A stretch of 33,442 nucleotides of DNA from contig JAUJMR010000017.1 of the NCBI GenBank assembly GCA_030446765.1, forward strand, positions 16,617-50,058, written 5' to 3'. Shown here in pieces: positions 27,387 through 33,442 of this stretch. Every line of letters begins with the position of its first letter. Within the stretch, counting starts at the first letter, position 1. The stretch comes from Chloroflexia bacterium (GTDB lineage: Bacteria > Chloroflexota > Chloroflexia > Thermobaculales > Thermobaculaceae). The position numbers and the translations under genes were made by a program. The notes below the pieces were generated by a model. It did no database searches and was not told the origin of the DNA. It saw only the letters and a program-made list of their open reading frames with translations.

Positions 27387-28388
27387 TTAACCAAGGCGCG
27401 GTCCTCGCCGGCGATCGAGCCGCAGATACACTAACTCGGTGCCGAAGTTCACCACCAAAACACCCAGGCTCGAAAGCAGGAACAACGCCTGCAGCACCGG
27501 GTAATCACGCGCGCGGATCGCCTCGAAAGCGAGCAGGCCAAGGCCCGGCACGCCAAATACGCGCTCGACAACCAACGCGCCACCGAGCACCGCGCCCAGA
27601 CGCAGCGCAAAAAACGTCAGAAGCGGGAGGGCGATGTTCGGCAGCACATGTCCGAGTGCAATCTGTCGCTCGGGCAGTCCCTTCGCCCGCGCCACCACCA
27701 GCCATGGCTCGCTCTGCACAGCCGCGGTCGCATCACGGGCGATCAGGAGGAATCCCGCCGCACTTGCGAGCACGAGCGTGGTGGCCGGCAGCGTGAGATG
27801 CCAGCCGATGTCCAGTATCTGGCGGGCCGAGCCCGCGACGCCGCTACCGAAGTCGGGAAAGACCGACCTGCCGCCGAGAAGCGGGAACCACTCCAGCCCG
27901 ATCGCGAAGGCTAGCAGCAACCCGATCGCGATCAGGAACTCCGGAATCGCCGAGAGCGCTGCTGTTACCGATATTAGAAGTCGGTCCCGGCCGCGCCCCG
28001 GAAACCAACCGGCCAAAACCCCGAGCGCCGTACCGGCAACTGCCGAGATCAGCAGTGCGCTGAGGAGCAGGCCGAGCGTCCACGGCAAGCGCGCAACGAG
28101 CAACGCGGCTACCGGAGCCGGGCGCGAGATCGACCAACCCAGGTCGCCGTGTACCAGGTCACTAAGGTAGGACGCCAACTGCCCGTTCATCGGCTCGTCG
28201 AGGTGATAGTATGCCCGTAGCTGCTCCTGCGCCACCGCGGATAGTGGGGCTGCCACATCCAGACCATCGCCCGCACTACCGGTGAGCGGGTTACCGGGTA
28301 AGAGCCGTGGGATGAAGAAGTTCAACAGGACCACAGCGACGGCGAGGAGCAAGTAGCGCATCGTCAGGCGCGGAAGTTCTCCGCGCAC
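27387..28388 (-). CDS. ABC importer permease, DppB/NikB type
   Basis: About 333 residues, taking GTG 28388, three bases after the binding-protein stop; an internal ATG at 28361 (MRYLLLAVAVV) is equally plausible. It shows the characteristic N-terminal helix (YLLLAVAVVLLNFFIPRLLPGNP, key part RLLPGNP), a large periplasmic loop with YYHLDEPMNGQLASYL, LVHGDLGWSISRPAPV, five further helices and the coupling loop WLVVARAKGLPERQIALGHVLPN (key part VVARAKGL). It forms the channel with the DppC-type partner. It is transcribed with the binding protein upstream. The TAA stop at 27387-27389 overlaps the start region of the next permease. Substrate unknown: peptide, nickel or opine are the family range. 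Confidence 0.9.
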   Translation of the reverse strand: MRGELPRLTMRYLLLAVAVVLLNFFIPRLLPGNPLTGSAGDGLDVAAPLSAVAQEQLRAYYHLDEPMNGQLASYLSDLVHGDLGWSISRPAPVAALLVARLPWTLGLLLSALLISAVAGTALGVLAGWFPGRGRDRLLISVTAALSAIPEFLIAIGLLLAFAIGLEWFPLLGGRSVFPDFGSGVAGSARQILDIGWHLTLPATTLVLASAAGFLLIARDATAAVQSEPWLVVARAKGLPERQIALGHVLPNIALPLLTFFALRLGAVLGGALVVERVFGVPGLGLLAFEAIRARDYPVLQALFLLSSLGVLVVNFGTELVYLRLDRRRGPRLG

Positions 28389-28390
28389 AA

Positions 28391-29989
28391 TCAACTCGCT
28401 ATGAGGGTTAGTTTGTTGTTCGGGAAGGGGATGCCGTTCATCAGGCCGCCCCACGTTTCCATCGGTGTGAACGCGCTCGGGTCGTACACCCAGTAGAACC
28501 GGCGATGATACAGGACTATTGTCGGCAGCTCCGCGGCCAAGATCTCCTGCATCCGGTCGACGGCCGCACGACGCTTTACCGGATCCGGAGTTGCCGCCTG
28601 CGCCTCGCCAAGCCTGGTATATTCCTCGTCTTCGAAGATCGAGCCCTGGGCGAACGCGTTCGCCTCCTCGCCCGTGTACCAGCGGCGGAGATAGTCCGGA
28701 TCGCCGCCCACCCCGATGTGCGACGTGAGCGCCATCTGGAACTCGCCCGTGCTTAGGATTTGCGTGCGGGTCTGGGCGTCGGCCCGACGCACATTTAGCG
28801 TGATGCCGACTGTCTCTAGCATCGGCTGCATCAGATCGGGTTCCCGCACTTGCGTGTCGGCGATCAGGTCGAGCGAGATCTTCCGGTTGCCGAGCAACTC
28901 GCGCGCCCGCTCGGGATTGTAGTCATATTTCTGTACCGTAGGGTTGTGCCATGGAGTCTCTGGCGGGATCACGCCGGCGCTCCCGATGATCGCCGGGCCG
29001 CGGGTGATCGTTTCCGCAATGCGACCCCGATCGAGCGCATACGCGATGGCCTGGCGCACATCCTTCTCGTCCAAGGGCGGCCGCTTTGTGTTGAGGGCGA
29101 GCCGGACCAGCGACAGGGGCGCCGTCTCGAAAACCCGCAGGCGCGTATCATCCCTCAGGAGAGAGCGCACCGAGGCATCGGTACTCAGGGAGACATCCGC
29201 CTCACGCCGCCGGACGATCTCGACGCGGGCCTCGGCCGGCACGGTCAGCTGCCGCCACTCCGGGACCAGCGGACGCCCGCGCCAGTACTCCTGGTTAGCG
29301 GTCAGGCGGTAGGCTCCGTCTGCCTCATCATGTGCAGTGAGTTTGTAGGGCCCACTGCCGATCGAGCGATCCGGCCCCGTATGCTTCGTTGGGTCGGCAA
29401 TCGGCTCCCAGATATGACGCGGAATGATCGGCACGGTACCAGCGATCTCCGCAAGGAACGCGGCGTATGGACGCTTGAGCTGGATTGTTACCTCCTGCTC
29501 CGTCGACACGGTGGCGGACCTGACCACATCGGTGGGCATCCAACGATATGGGTGCTTGGCGTAATAGTCGAACGAGAACTTCACATCCTCGGCGGTGACT
29601 GGTTTCCCATCGTGCCATGTGGCACCCTCGACAAGTCGGAAGGTGTACTGGCTGCCGTTCGCAGCAGCATCCCAGCTCGAAGCCAGCCAGGGTATGATAC
29701 TGTTCTGATCTTTCCAGGTCAGCGTATCGTAGATCATGCTGAGCAGGACCACCCCGCCAGGGCCGGTGGTAGATACCTGGAACGGGGTCATCGCGCCGAC
29801 GTCCGTCCACCAGGCGAACCGCAGCACATCTGCTCCTGTCCCCGCTGTTGTCGCTGTCGGAGATACATTGGCGCCCGGCTCGCGGGTTGCCTGGGAGCCG
29901 GACATGCCTGCGCCGCACGCGGAGAGGAACACCGCACCGGTCGCTCCCACCATCCCCTGGAGCACTTGCCTTCGGGTCAGGCTGTCCAT
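28391..29989 (-). CDS. ABC importer substrate-binding lipoprotein, family 5 (peptide/nickel)
   Basis: 532 residues from ATG 29989, with AAAGGG a few bases upstream; a longer start at 30019 lacks support. The signal peptide has TRRQVLQG, a twin-arginine-like motif, then a lipobox LSAC with lipidated C25, so it is an exported lipoprotein. The mature protein is a full-length SBP_bac_5 domain, with the family pattern LASSWDAAANGSQYTFRLVEGATWHDGKPVTAEDVKFSF (key part WHDGKPVTAEDV), VRQAIAYALDR and the C-terminal LPTIVLYHRRFYW. The ligand cannot be read from sequence. The gene starts 101 bases after the hydrogenase accessory operon on the same strand. Two permeases follow but no ATPase gene is in the window. 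Confidence 0.92.
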   Translation of the reverse strand: MDSLTRRQVLQGMVGATGAVFLSACGAGMSGSQATREPGANVSPTATTAGTGADVLRFAWWTDVGAMTPFQVSTTGPGGVVLLSMIYDTLTWKDQNSIIPWLASSWDAAANGSQYTFRLVEGATWHDGKPVTAEDVKFSFDYYAKHPYRWMPTDVVRSATVSTEQEVTIQLKRPYAAFLAEIAGTVPIIPRHIWEPIADPTKHTGPDRSIGSGPYKLTAHDEADGAYRLTANQEYWRGRPLVPEWRQLTVPAEARVEIVRRREADVSLSTDASVRSLLRDDTRLRVFETAPLSLVRLALNTKRPPLDEKDVRQAIAYALDRGRIAETITRGPAIIGSAGVIPPETPWHNPTVQKYDYNPERARELLGNRKISLDLIADTQVREPDLMQPMLETVGITLNVRRADAQTRTQILSTGEFQMALTSHIGVGGDPDYLRRWYTGEEANAFAQGSIFEDEEYTRLGEAQAATPDPVKRRAAVDRMQEILAAELPTIVLYHRRFYWVYDPSAFTPMETWGGLMNGIPFPNNKLTLIAS

Positions 29990-30068
29990 AGCTATCCCTT
30001 TCTCTCTCCTTGTACTCACCGAGATCTGTTTTTAGCCACAGGAAAGATACGCTTCACGAGCCATGTGA

Positions 30069-30090
30069 GGTATCCTCCCGACGTGATACC
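30069..30090 (-). repeat. Small hairpin after the hydrogenase operon's last gene
   Basis: GGTATC and GATACC (minus-strand reading) flank a 10-base loop, directly beside the stop at 30091-30093. There is no T tract. It may weakly terminate or protect the 3' end, but this is uncertain. Confidence 0.3.
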
Positions 30091-30840
30091 TTAGATCGTC
30101 TGATTCGCCAGCGCCAGATGGTGGAGGGTATAGCGGGCGAGGTTCGCCTTCTGTCGTAGCGTGAGAACCTCGCAGACCCAGCCCCAGTGCAGCGAGACCC
30201 AATCCCCAGGAGCAGCACTGTCTGCGAAGCCGCGAGCCTCTACCTGGCGAACGACACGTACGCTGATAGGCGGTCCAATGGCCAGTTTTCCTTCTACCAG
30301 TACGAGCGGCTGGCGCTCCACTACGAGCTCGGATCCCTCGACCGACACCACCCTACCCCAACTCGTCCGGCAGTTATCCATCGTCTGAAGGGTATTTTCC
30401 AACTCGCCGACCCGACTATGAACGTCGAAGACGTGGAAGTTATGGTGCGGCCTTGCACCTGCCGGGGCCTTGCCGAGCACCCAGTCGCGCGTCCTACCCT
30501 GTAGCTGCTTGCCGAAACGCTCCGCAAGCGCATCGTAGAGTTGTCGCACCTCGACATGATCGAGCAGTTCGTTGCCGATCCAGTACGCTTCCACGACGCG
30601 ATCGTCGAAGGGATCGGCGATACCGTTGGCGCGGGCGATAAGCTGCAGGTACGGCAGCGCGCCCGTGAACTTACGAAGCATCGCCTTCACGCCGGCATCC
30701 ACGACGTTCTCAACTCCGTACTGGAACAGCGTTTGGTTGTCGTCTCCACCACAGTACCGAAGATGATTCGGCATGAATCCGTATCGGATGAACCGGAGCG
30801 AACCCGCGAGCGGCGCAGCTGGCTGATGGATCTCGATCAC
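30091..30840 (-). CDS. Hydrogenase-cluster protein, DUF6390-like
   Basis: 249 residues, GTG start at 30840 overlapping the HypC stop by 4 bases (GTGA). It has no membrane segment. Noticeable stretches are GFMPNHLRYCGGDDN, VVEAYWIGNELL, APAGARPHHNFHVFDVHSR and a C-terminal VSLHWGWVCEVLT. I associate this pattern with the family called DUF6390, which accompanies group 1h/5 [NiFe]-hydrogenase genes in Actinobacteria and Chloroflexota; this is from memory. Its role is unknown; the His-rich PHHNFHVFDVH segment could bind a metal. It is the last gene of the operon. Confidence 0.8.
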   Translation of the reverse strand: MIEIHQPAAPLAGSLRFIRYGFMPNHLRYCGGDDNQTLFQYGVENVVDAGVKAMLRKFTGALPYLQLIARANGIADPFDDRVVEAYWIGNELLDHVEVRQLYDALAERFGKQLQGRTRDWVLGKAPAGARPHHNFHVFDVHSRVGELENTLQTMDNCRTSWGRVVSVEGSELVVERQPLVLVEGKLAIGPPISVRVVRQVEARGFADSAAPGDWVSLHWGWVCEVLTLRQKANLARYTLHHLALANQTI

Positions 30841-31070
30841 CGACTGGCCTCCTCCAGCATGGCCTCCAGTTCATCGCAGAAGCGCAGGATATCCTCAGCT
30901 TCTTCGGCCGGCATCCGCTCGAGCACCTGCTCGGCATACACGGTCACGTACTCACCGACGGTCAGTCCAGGGATACCGTGCACGCTAACCCAGCGTGGCT
31001 CGCCATCGTAGAGCACCTGGATCTTGCCCTCACCAAGCTGCAATATCTTCCGTGGAATGACCTTACACAT
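30837..31070 (-). CDS. hypC: HypC/HybG-family hydrogenase formation chaperone
   Basis: 77 residues, normal for the family. The N-terminus MCKVIPRKILQL carries the essential Cys2 that holds the Fe(CN)2CO precursor with HypD and binds the hydrogenase large subunit before maturation. The small beta-barrel pattern continues as IQVLYDGEPRWVSVHGIPGLTVGEYVTVYAEQVLERM (key parts VSVHGIPGL and GEYVTVYAEQVLERM), followed by an acidic C-terminal helix (EEAEDILRFCDELEAMLEE). It acts in the cytoplasm. It sits directly after the maturation protease gene and overlaps the DUF6390-like gene by 4 bases. HypA, B, D, E and F are not in the window. Confidence 0.93.
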   Translation of the reverse strand: MCKVIPRKILQLGEGKIQVLYDGEPRWVSVHGIPGLTVGEYVTVYAEQVLERMPAEEAEDILRFCDELEAMLEEASR

Positions 31071-31145
31071 ACTAGCTACCCTTCAATAGGCTTGTCTTTG
31101 TCTGCGATTGGACGTCGGCACGGGTATTCGGCACCGGCAGGCGGC

Positions 31146-31653
31146 TCAGGGGCAGGCAGGGACCACCCCATTCGTCAGTTGGACGGTGAGACTGCGCAGG
31201 CACCGTACAGCCTCTGCAACTCCTGCCTCCACCGGCTCGCTCAGGTCCATTCCCAACCCACAGTCCTTTGGCTGGCATCCCAGTATATACCTGGGGAGGC
31301 AGGACATCGAGCGCCTGCGCCAGCGTGAGAGCTTTCGACGGCACAGTGTAGTGCATGTCCGCCACGAAACCTTGCTTGCTCTCGGTGCTGAGCTCTTCCG
31401 TCTGGGGGACCTGGGTCTGCAGCAGGTAGACGGTGCCGGGCTCCCCGCCGCGGTCAACGGCGTCCAAAATAATCAGCGCCTCGTAGCCGTCCATCAGTTC
31501 CTGGATTAGGCCGATGCCACCGATCCCGGCCTCATACACCCGGACACCCGTCGGCATCTCGGTCTCGGCGAAGCGCCGGGCAGTCTCAATGCCGAAGCCA
31601 TCATCCCGGCAAAGGTCATTGCCCATGCCCGCCACCAGTACTCGAGGCCTCAT
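31146..31653 (-). CDS. [NiFe]-hydrogenase maturation endopeptidase (M52), frameshifted near the C-terminus
   Basis: It cleaves the C-terminal extension of the hydrogenase large subunit after nickel insertion. The HyaD/HybD-type motif GMGNDLCRDDGFG is at residues 9-21 (D17/D18 at the nickel-probing site), LDAVDRGG gives D64/D67, and ADMHYTVPS gives H101. The ATG at 31653 overlaps the NifU-Rieske stop by 4 bases. After LPPQVY (near 31290) the direct frame continues to 31072 with an implausible tail. A one-base shift in TATATA restores ILGCQPKDCGLGMDLSEPVEAGVAEAV and a stop at 31146, the expected ending of the family (GxxP/CG...LS...V). The uncorrected reading would end one base from the HypC gene; the corrected one leaves a 75-base gap. 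Confidence 0.88.
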
Positions 31654-32558
31654 TGCGGCGCTACCTCCTCCGTACCGATCGCGACCGTTATTTCCCCATC
31701 CCGCACCGCCACCCGTAACGCATGCAGTTTCCCCCCGGCGTCCTCGCGCTTGCCGCTACGGATATCATATCGGCACCCGTGCCAGGGGCAGACCAGCGTT
31801 CCTTCCTCCAACCGACCCGTGTGCAGGGTTAGCGGGCTTCCCGGCGGACAGCCGTCCTTGTAGGCGTACACCTCACCATCCAGGTGGGCCAGCAAAACGG
31901 AACTCCCTTCCGGCCATATCGCTCGCATCTCACCGGGAACGAGGTCTTGCAGGCGTCCGGCGGAGACCCAGCGGGGCCGGTGTAGTGGCAAACGGCCGAC
32001 TTGTAAAGGCTGCTTCGGTGGTGGTACCGACTCCTCGGTCACGAGTTCCGTGAATCCTGGGAACCCCTCCCGTATAGCGTCCTCGACCAGTTGTTTGAGA
32101 CGCCCGGCCGAACTTGGACAGGTCCCGCATGATTCCGAGAGGCGTACACGGACGCTGCCTTGCTCGACGCCCAGAACCTCCAGCATGCCCCCGCGGGACT
32201 CCACGTCAGGGTAGACCGTTTGTAACGCACGCTCCACCTGGCCCCGATCATCGAGCTCCGGGAGGTCGTACATCTCGAGGAGAACGTGCACAACCGAGTC
32301 CTCGGCCACTCGCTGAATCAACGCCTGCCCGCCCAGAGCAGCGACGAGCTCGAGGAGACGGCCCAGCGCTTGTCGGTGAAGGAGGTCCACCCCTTCGAGG
32401 AGCGCGAATACCTCCTCACGCGTCCGCTCGTCCTCCAGCCGCTCCAGCCGCTCCAGCGCCGTCCCAACCCACTCCTGGAGTTGTCCGAACCCGCTCGGTA
32501 TCCTCGGCGCGGGCCTTCCGACTACCGTCAGGGGTATCTCTTTACGTGGGGAACCCAT
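31650..32558 (-). CDS. NifU-domain / Rieske-domain fusion protein of the hydrogenase cluster
   Basis: 302 residues. The first ~95 are helical (LQEWVGTALERLERLEDE...). A NifU C-terminal domain follows (~100-170), with C144-G-T-C147 in SESCGTCPSSAGRL, which can hold a [4Fe-4S] cluster. A Rieske-like domain spans ~190-297: DGC237PPGSPLTL and C257PWH260GC262RYDIRSG. In the classical motif C-x-H ... C-x2-H, the first His is replaced by Pro239, so one of the four usual ligands is absent; nearby H246 and C262 are alternatives. Such fusions occur with group 1h hydrogenases and may carry electrons or supply Fe-S clusters (inference). The ATG at 32558 is three bases after the upstream stop, and the stop overlaps the protease start. 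Confidence 0.87.
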   Translation of the reverse strand: MGSPRKEIPLTVVGRPAPRIPSGFGQLQEWVGTALERLERLEDERTREEVFALLEGVDLLHRQALGRLLELVAALGGQALIQRVAEDSVVHVLLEMYDLPELDDRGQVERALQTVYPDVESRGGMLEVLGVEQGSVRVRLSESCGTCPSSAGRLKQLVEDAIREGFPGFTELVTEESVPPPKQPLQVGRLPLHRPRWVSAGRLQDLVPGEMRAIWPEGSSVLLAHLDGEVYAYKDGCPPGSPLTLHTGRLEEGTLVCPWHGCRYDIRSGKREDAGGKLHALRVAVRDGEITVAIGTEEVAPQ

Positions 32559-32561
32559 AAC

Positions 32562-32945
32562 CTACCCTTGGATGGCTGCGGGGGCGCAGTGGACGCATGC
32601 GTCGCGGGGGATGCCCTTACACACGGGGCAGTCCGGGCCGCACTCCGCGTGGGCCGTCTTCTGTAGGTCGGCGAATTCGTCCGCGAACCGCCGGCCTCCC
32701 TCCCGCACGCCGACCTCGCTCAATCGGTAACGTCCGCCCGACTCCTCCAAGTACCCATCCGCCGCAAGGATCACGAGCTGCTCGCGCAGCAGACCCTCGT
32801 CGAGGACCAAAAAGCTCGCAAGGCCCTGGGCATCCGCCTCCTCGCCGAACCCCTCGCCGCGCAGCCAGTACATGGCCTGCAGGATATCATCGCGACAGCG
32901 CAGGGCAGTCATCGGATCTACGGCCTGCTCATCTTTCCCACTCAC
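32562..32945 (-). CDS. Winged-helix-like, Cys-rich protein of the hydrogenase cluster
   Basis: 127 residues, function unknown. The first ~85 look like a small winged-helix fold (DDILQAMYWLRGEGF ... LREQLVILAADGYLEE, GGRYRLSEVG). The C-terminal part has five Cys (CGPDCPVCKG and DACVHC) with a nearby His, suggesting a bound zinc or Fe-S centre. It could be a small redox or scaffold protein, or a regulator; position inside the operon favours an accessory role. The start codon overlaps the previous gene's stop by 4 bases, and the next gene follows three bases after its own stop. Confidence 0.75.
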   Translation of the reverse strand: MSGKDEQAVDPMTALRCRDDILQAMYWLRGEGFGEEADAQGLASFLVLDEGLLREQLVILAADGYLEESGGRYRLSEVGVREGGRRFADEFADLQKTAHAECGPDCPVCKGIPRDACVHCAPAAIQG

Positions 32946-33442
32946 TTACTGCTCATCTCCCTGCTCCTGCCGTTGCCCGGCACCCTGTCCGAGCTGACCT
33001 CCCGCTCAATCCACCTGACGGCCTTCGTCAAACGCTCCGCGCCGAGAGGGCTCAACTCCTCGCCCCACTCGAGGACTACGGGCTCAAGCTCCACCACCGA
33101 GGTGTGTCGAGCGAGTAGCTCGAAGTGTTGGGCGATGATCAAGAGGTTGTCAAGACTTATCACTCCGGTGACCGCTTCGGCCACCCGCGCCTGGACGTCC
33201 TCGGGATCGAGCGGGCCGGGACGCCAGTCATAGGTTGTCAGTGTACCAGGCGCCCGTCCGCGCTCCATTGCCCCCGCAAGGATAGCACGCTCGAACGTCT
33301 GTCCAGGGCTCTCCTCGAACCATTCGAGGTTAGGCATGGGTGCGGAGCTGAAGTCATCTATCAGCACGTCGGCTGGCCACTCCATCTCCCGCAGGCGCTC
33401 GATCAGCTTTGGCCCGAAGGAGAGGTCGCTCAGATCCGAGTA
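32942..33442 (-). CDS. M52 hydrogenase-protease-like protein, 5' partial
   Basis: The frame is open to the window edge, so the start is outside (an ATG at 33385 is internal by alignment). The segment SDLSFGPKLIERLREMEWPADVLIDDFSSAP, then FERAILAGAMERGRAPGTL (key part AILAGAMERGRAPGTL), and AVTGVISLDNLLIIAQHFELL follows the layout of M52 maturation proteases: 'G---LVDA--RG--PGT' with an extended C-terminus. The Asp usually found in ILDA is Ala/Gly here (LAGAM), so it may be a non-catalytic paralogue. The N-terminal GxGN motif is not in view. It is the first gene visible of the accessory operon; hydrogenase subunits probably lie upstream. Confidence 0.6.
   Translation of the reverse strand, partial: YSDLSDLSFGPKLIERLREMEWPADVLIDDFSSAPMPNLEWFEESPGQTFERAILAGAMERGRAPGTLTTYDWRPGPLDPEDVQARVAEAVTGVISLDNLLIIAQHFELLARHTSVVELEPVVLEWGEELSPLGAERLTKAVRWIEREVSSDRVPGNGRSREMSSK

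Noticed and set aside
28850-30094. Long + frame over the binding protein
   Set aside because: Shadow of the family-5 binding protein, which has a lipobox, correct length and ribosome site on the minus strand.

Overview
The window is high-GC bacterial DNA. The gene content suggests a soil- or heat-associated member of the Chloroflexota, perhaps related to Thermomicrobia or Sphaerobacter. This is inferred from the mix of genes: large XRE/NB-ARC/TPR regulators, a GAF/PAS/GGDEF/EAL protein, an IS110 remnant, and an accessory operon of the kind found beside high-affinity (group 1h type) [NiFe]-hydrogenases. No rRNA, tRNA or CRISPR array was seen.

Layout. 1-2135 (+): the 3' part of an acetyl-CoA synthetase-like gene and an SDR dehydrogenase. 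2192-3004 (+): a strong promoter and two small unrecognised genes. 3038-5144: a small membrane protein (-), divergent from a serine hydrolase of the beta-lactamase/PBP4* class (+). 5145-5677: intergenic, holding one clean intrinsic terminator. 5678-9299 (+): a pair of ABC exporter half-transporters, both interrupted by frameshifts. 9696-12016 (-): a secreted protein and a secreted C39-like cysteine peptidase, with a possible 15-codon leader between them. 12363-15567 (-): a two-component system (PAS-GAF-GAF histidine kinase carrying one frameshift, and a NarL-type regulator) plus a small receiver-like protein. 15635-15660: a 26-bp palindrome just upstream of it. 16552-19879 (+): a promoter followed by a decayed and rearranged XRE/NB-ARC/TPR regulator. 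20259-21169 (-): an acetamidase/formamidase-like gene with a frameshifted end. 21288-21821: the tail of a second decayed TPR regulator abutting an IS110 transposase fragment. 21952-25412 (+): a GAF/PAS/GGDEF/EAL protein with about seven frameshifts. 25692-26218 (+): a broken endonuclease-like gene. 26578-29989 (-): a peptide/nickel-type ABC importer (binding protein and two permeases, no ATPase in view). 30091-33442 (-): a tightly packed [NiFe]-hydrogenase accessory operon (M52-protease-like protein, Cys-rich winged-helix-like protein, NifU-Rieske fusion, maturation protease, HypC, DUF6390-like protein). The hydrogenase subunits presumably lie beyond the right edge.

How it fits together. The right-hand operon would mature a hydrogenase, and the adjacent importer on the same strand is a plausible source of nickel, though it could equally carry peptides. 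The left side has acetate activation and an exporter. The middle is signalling genes in poor repair.

Caution. Eleven genes carry one-base frame breaks, several of them in homopolymers, while neighbouring genes are intact. Some of these may be sequencing or assembly errors. The 17.3-18.5 kb region, by contrast, is scrambled with repeated blocks and looks like genuine decay.
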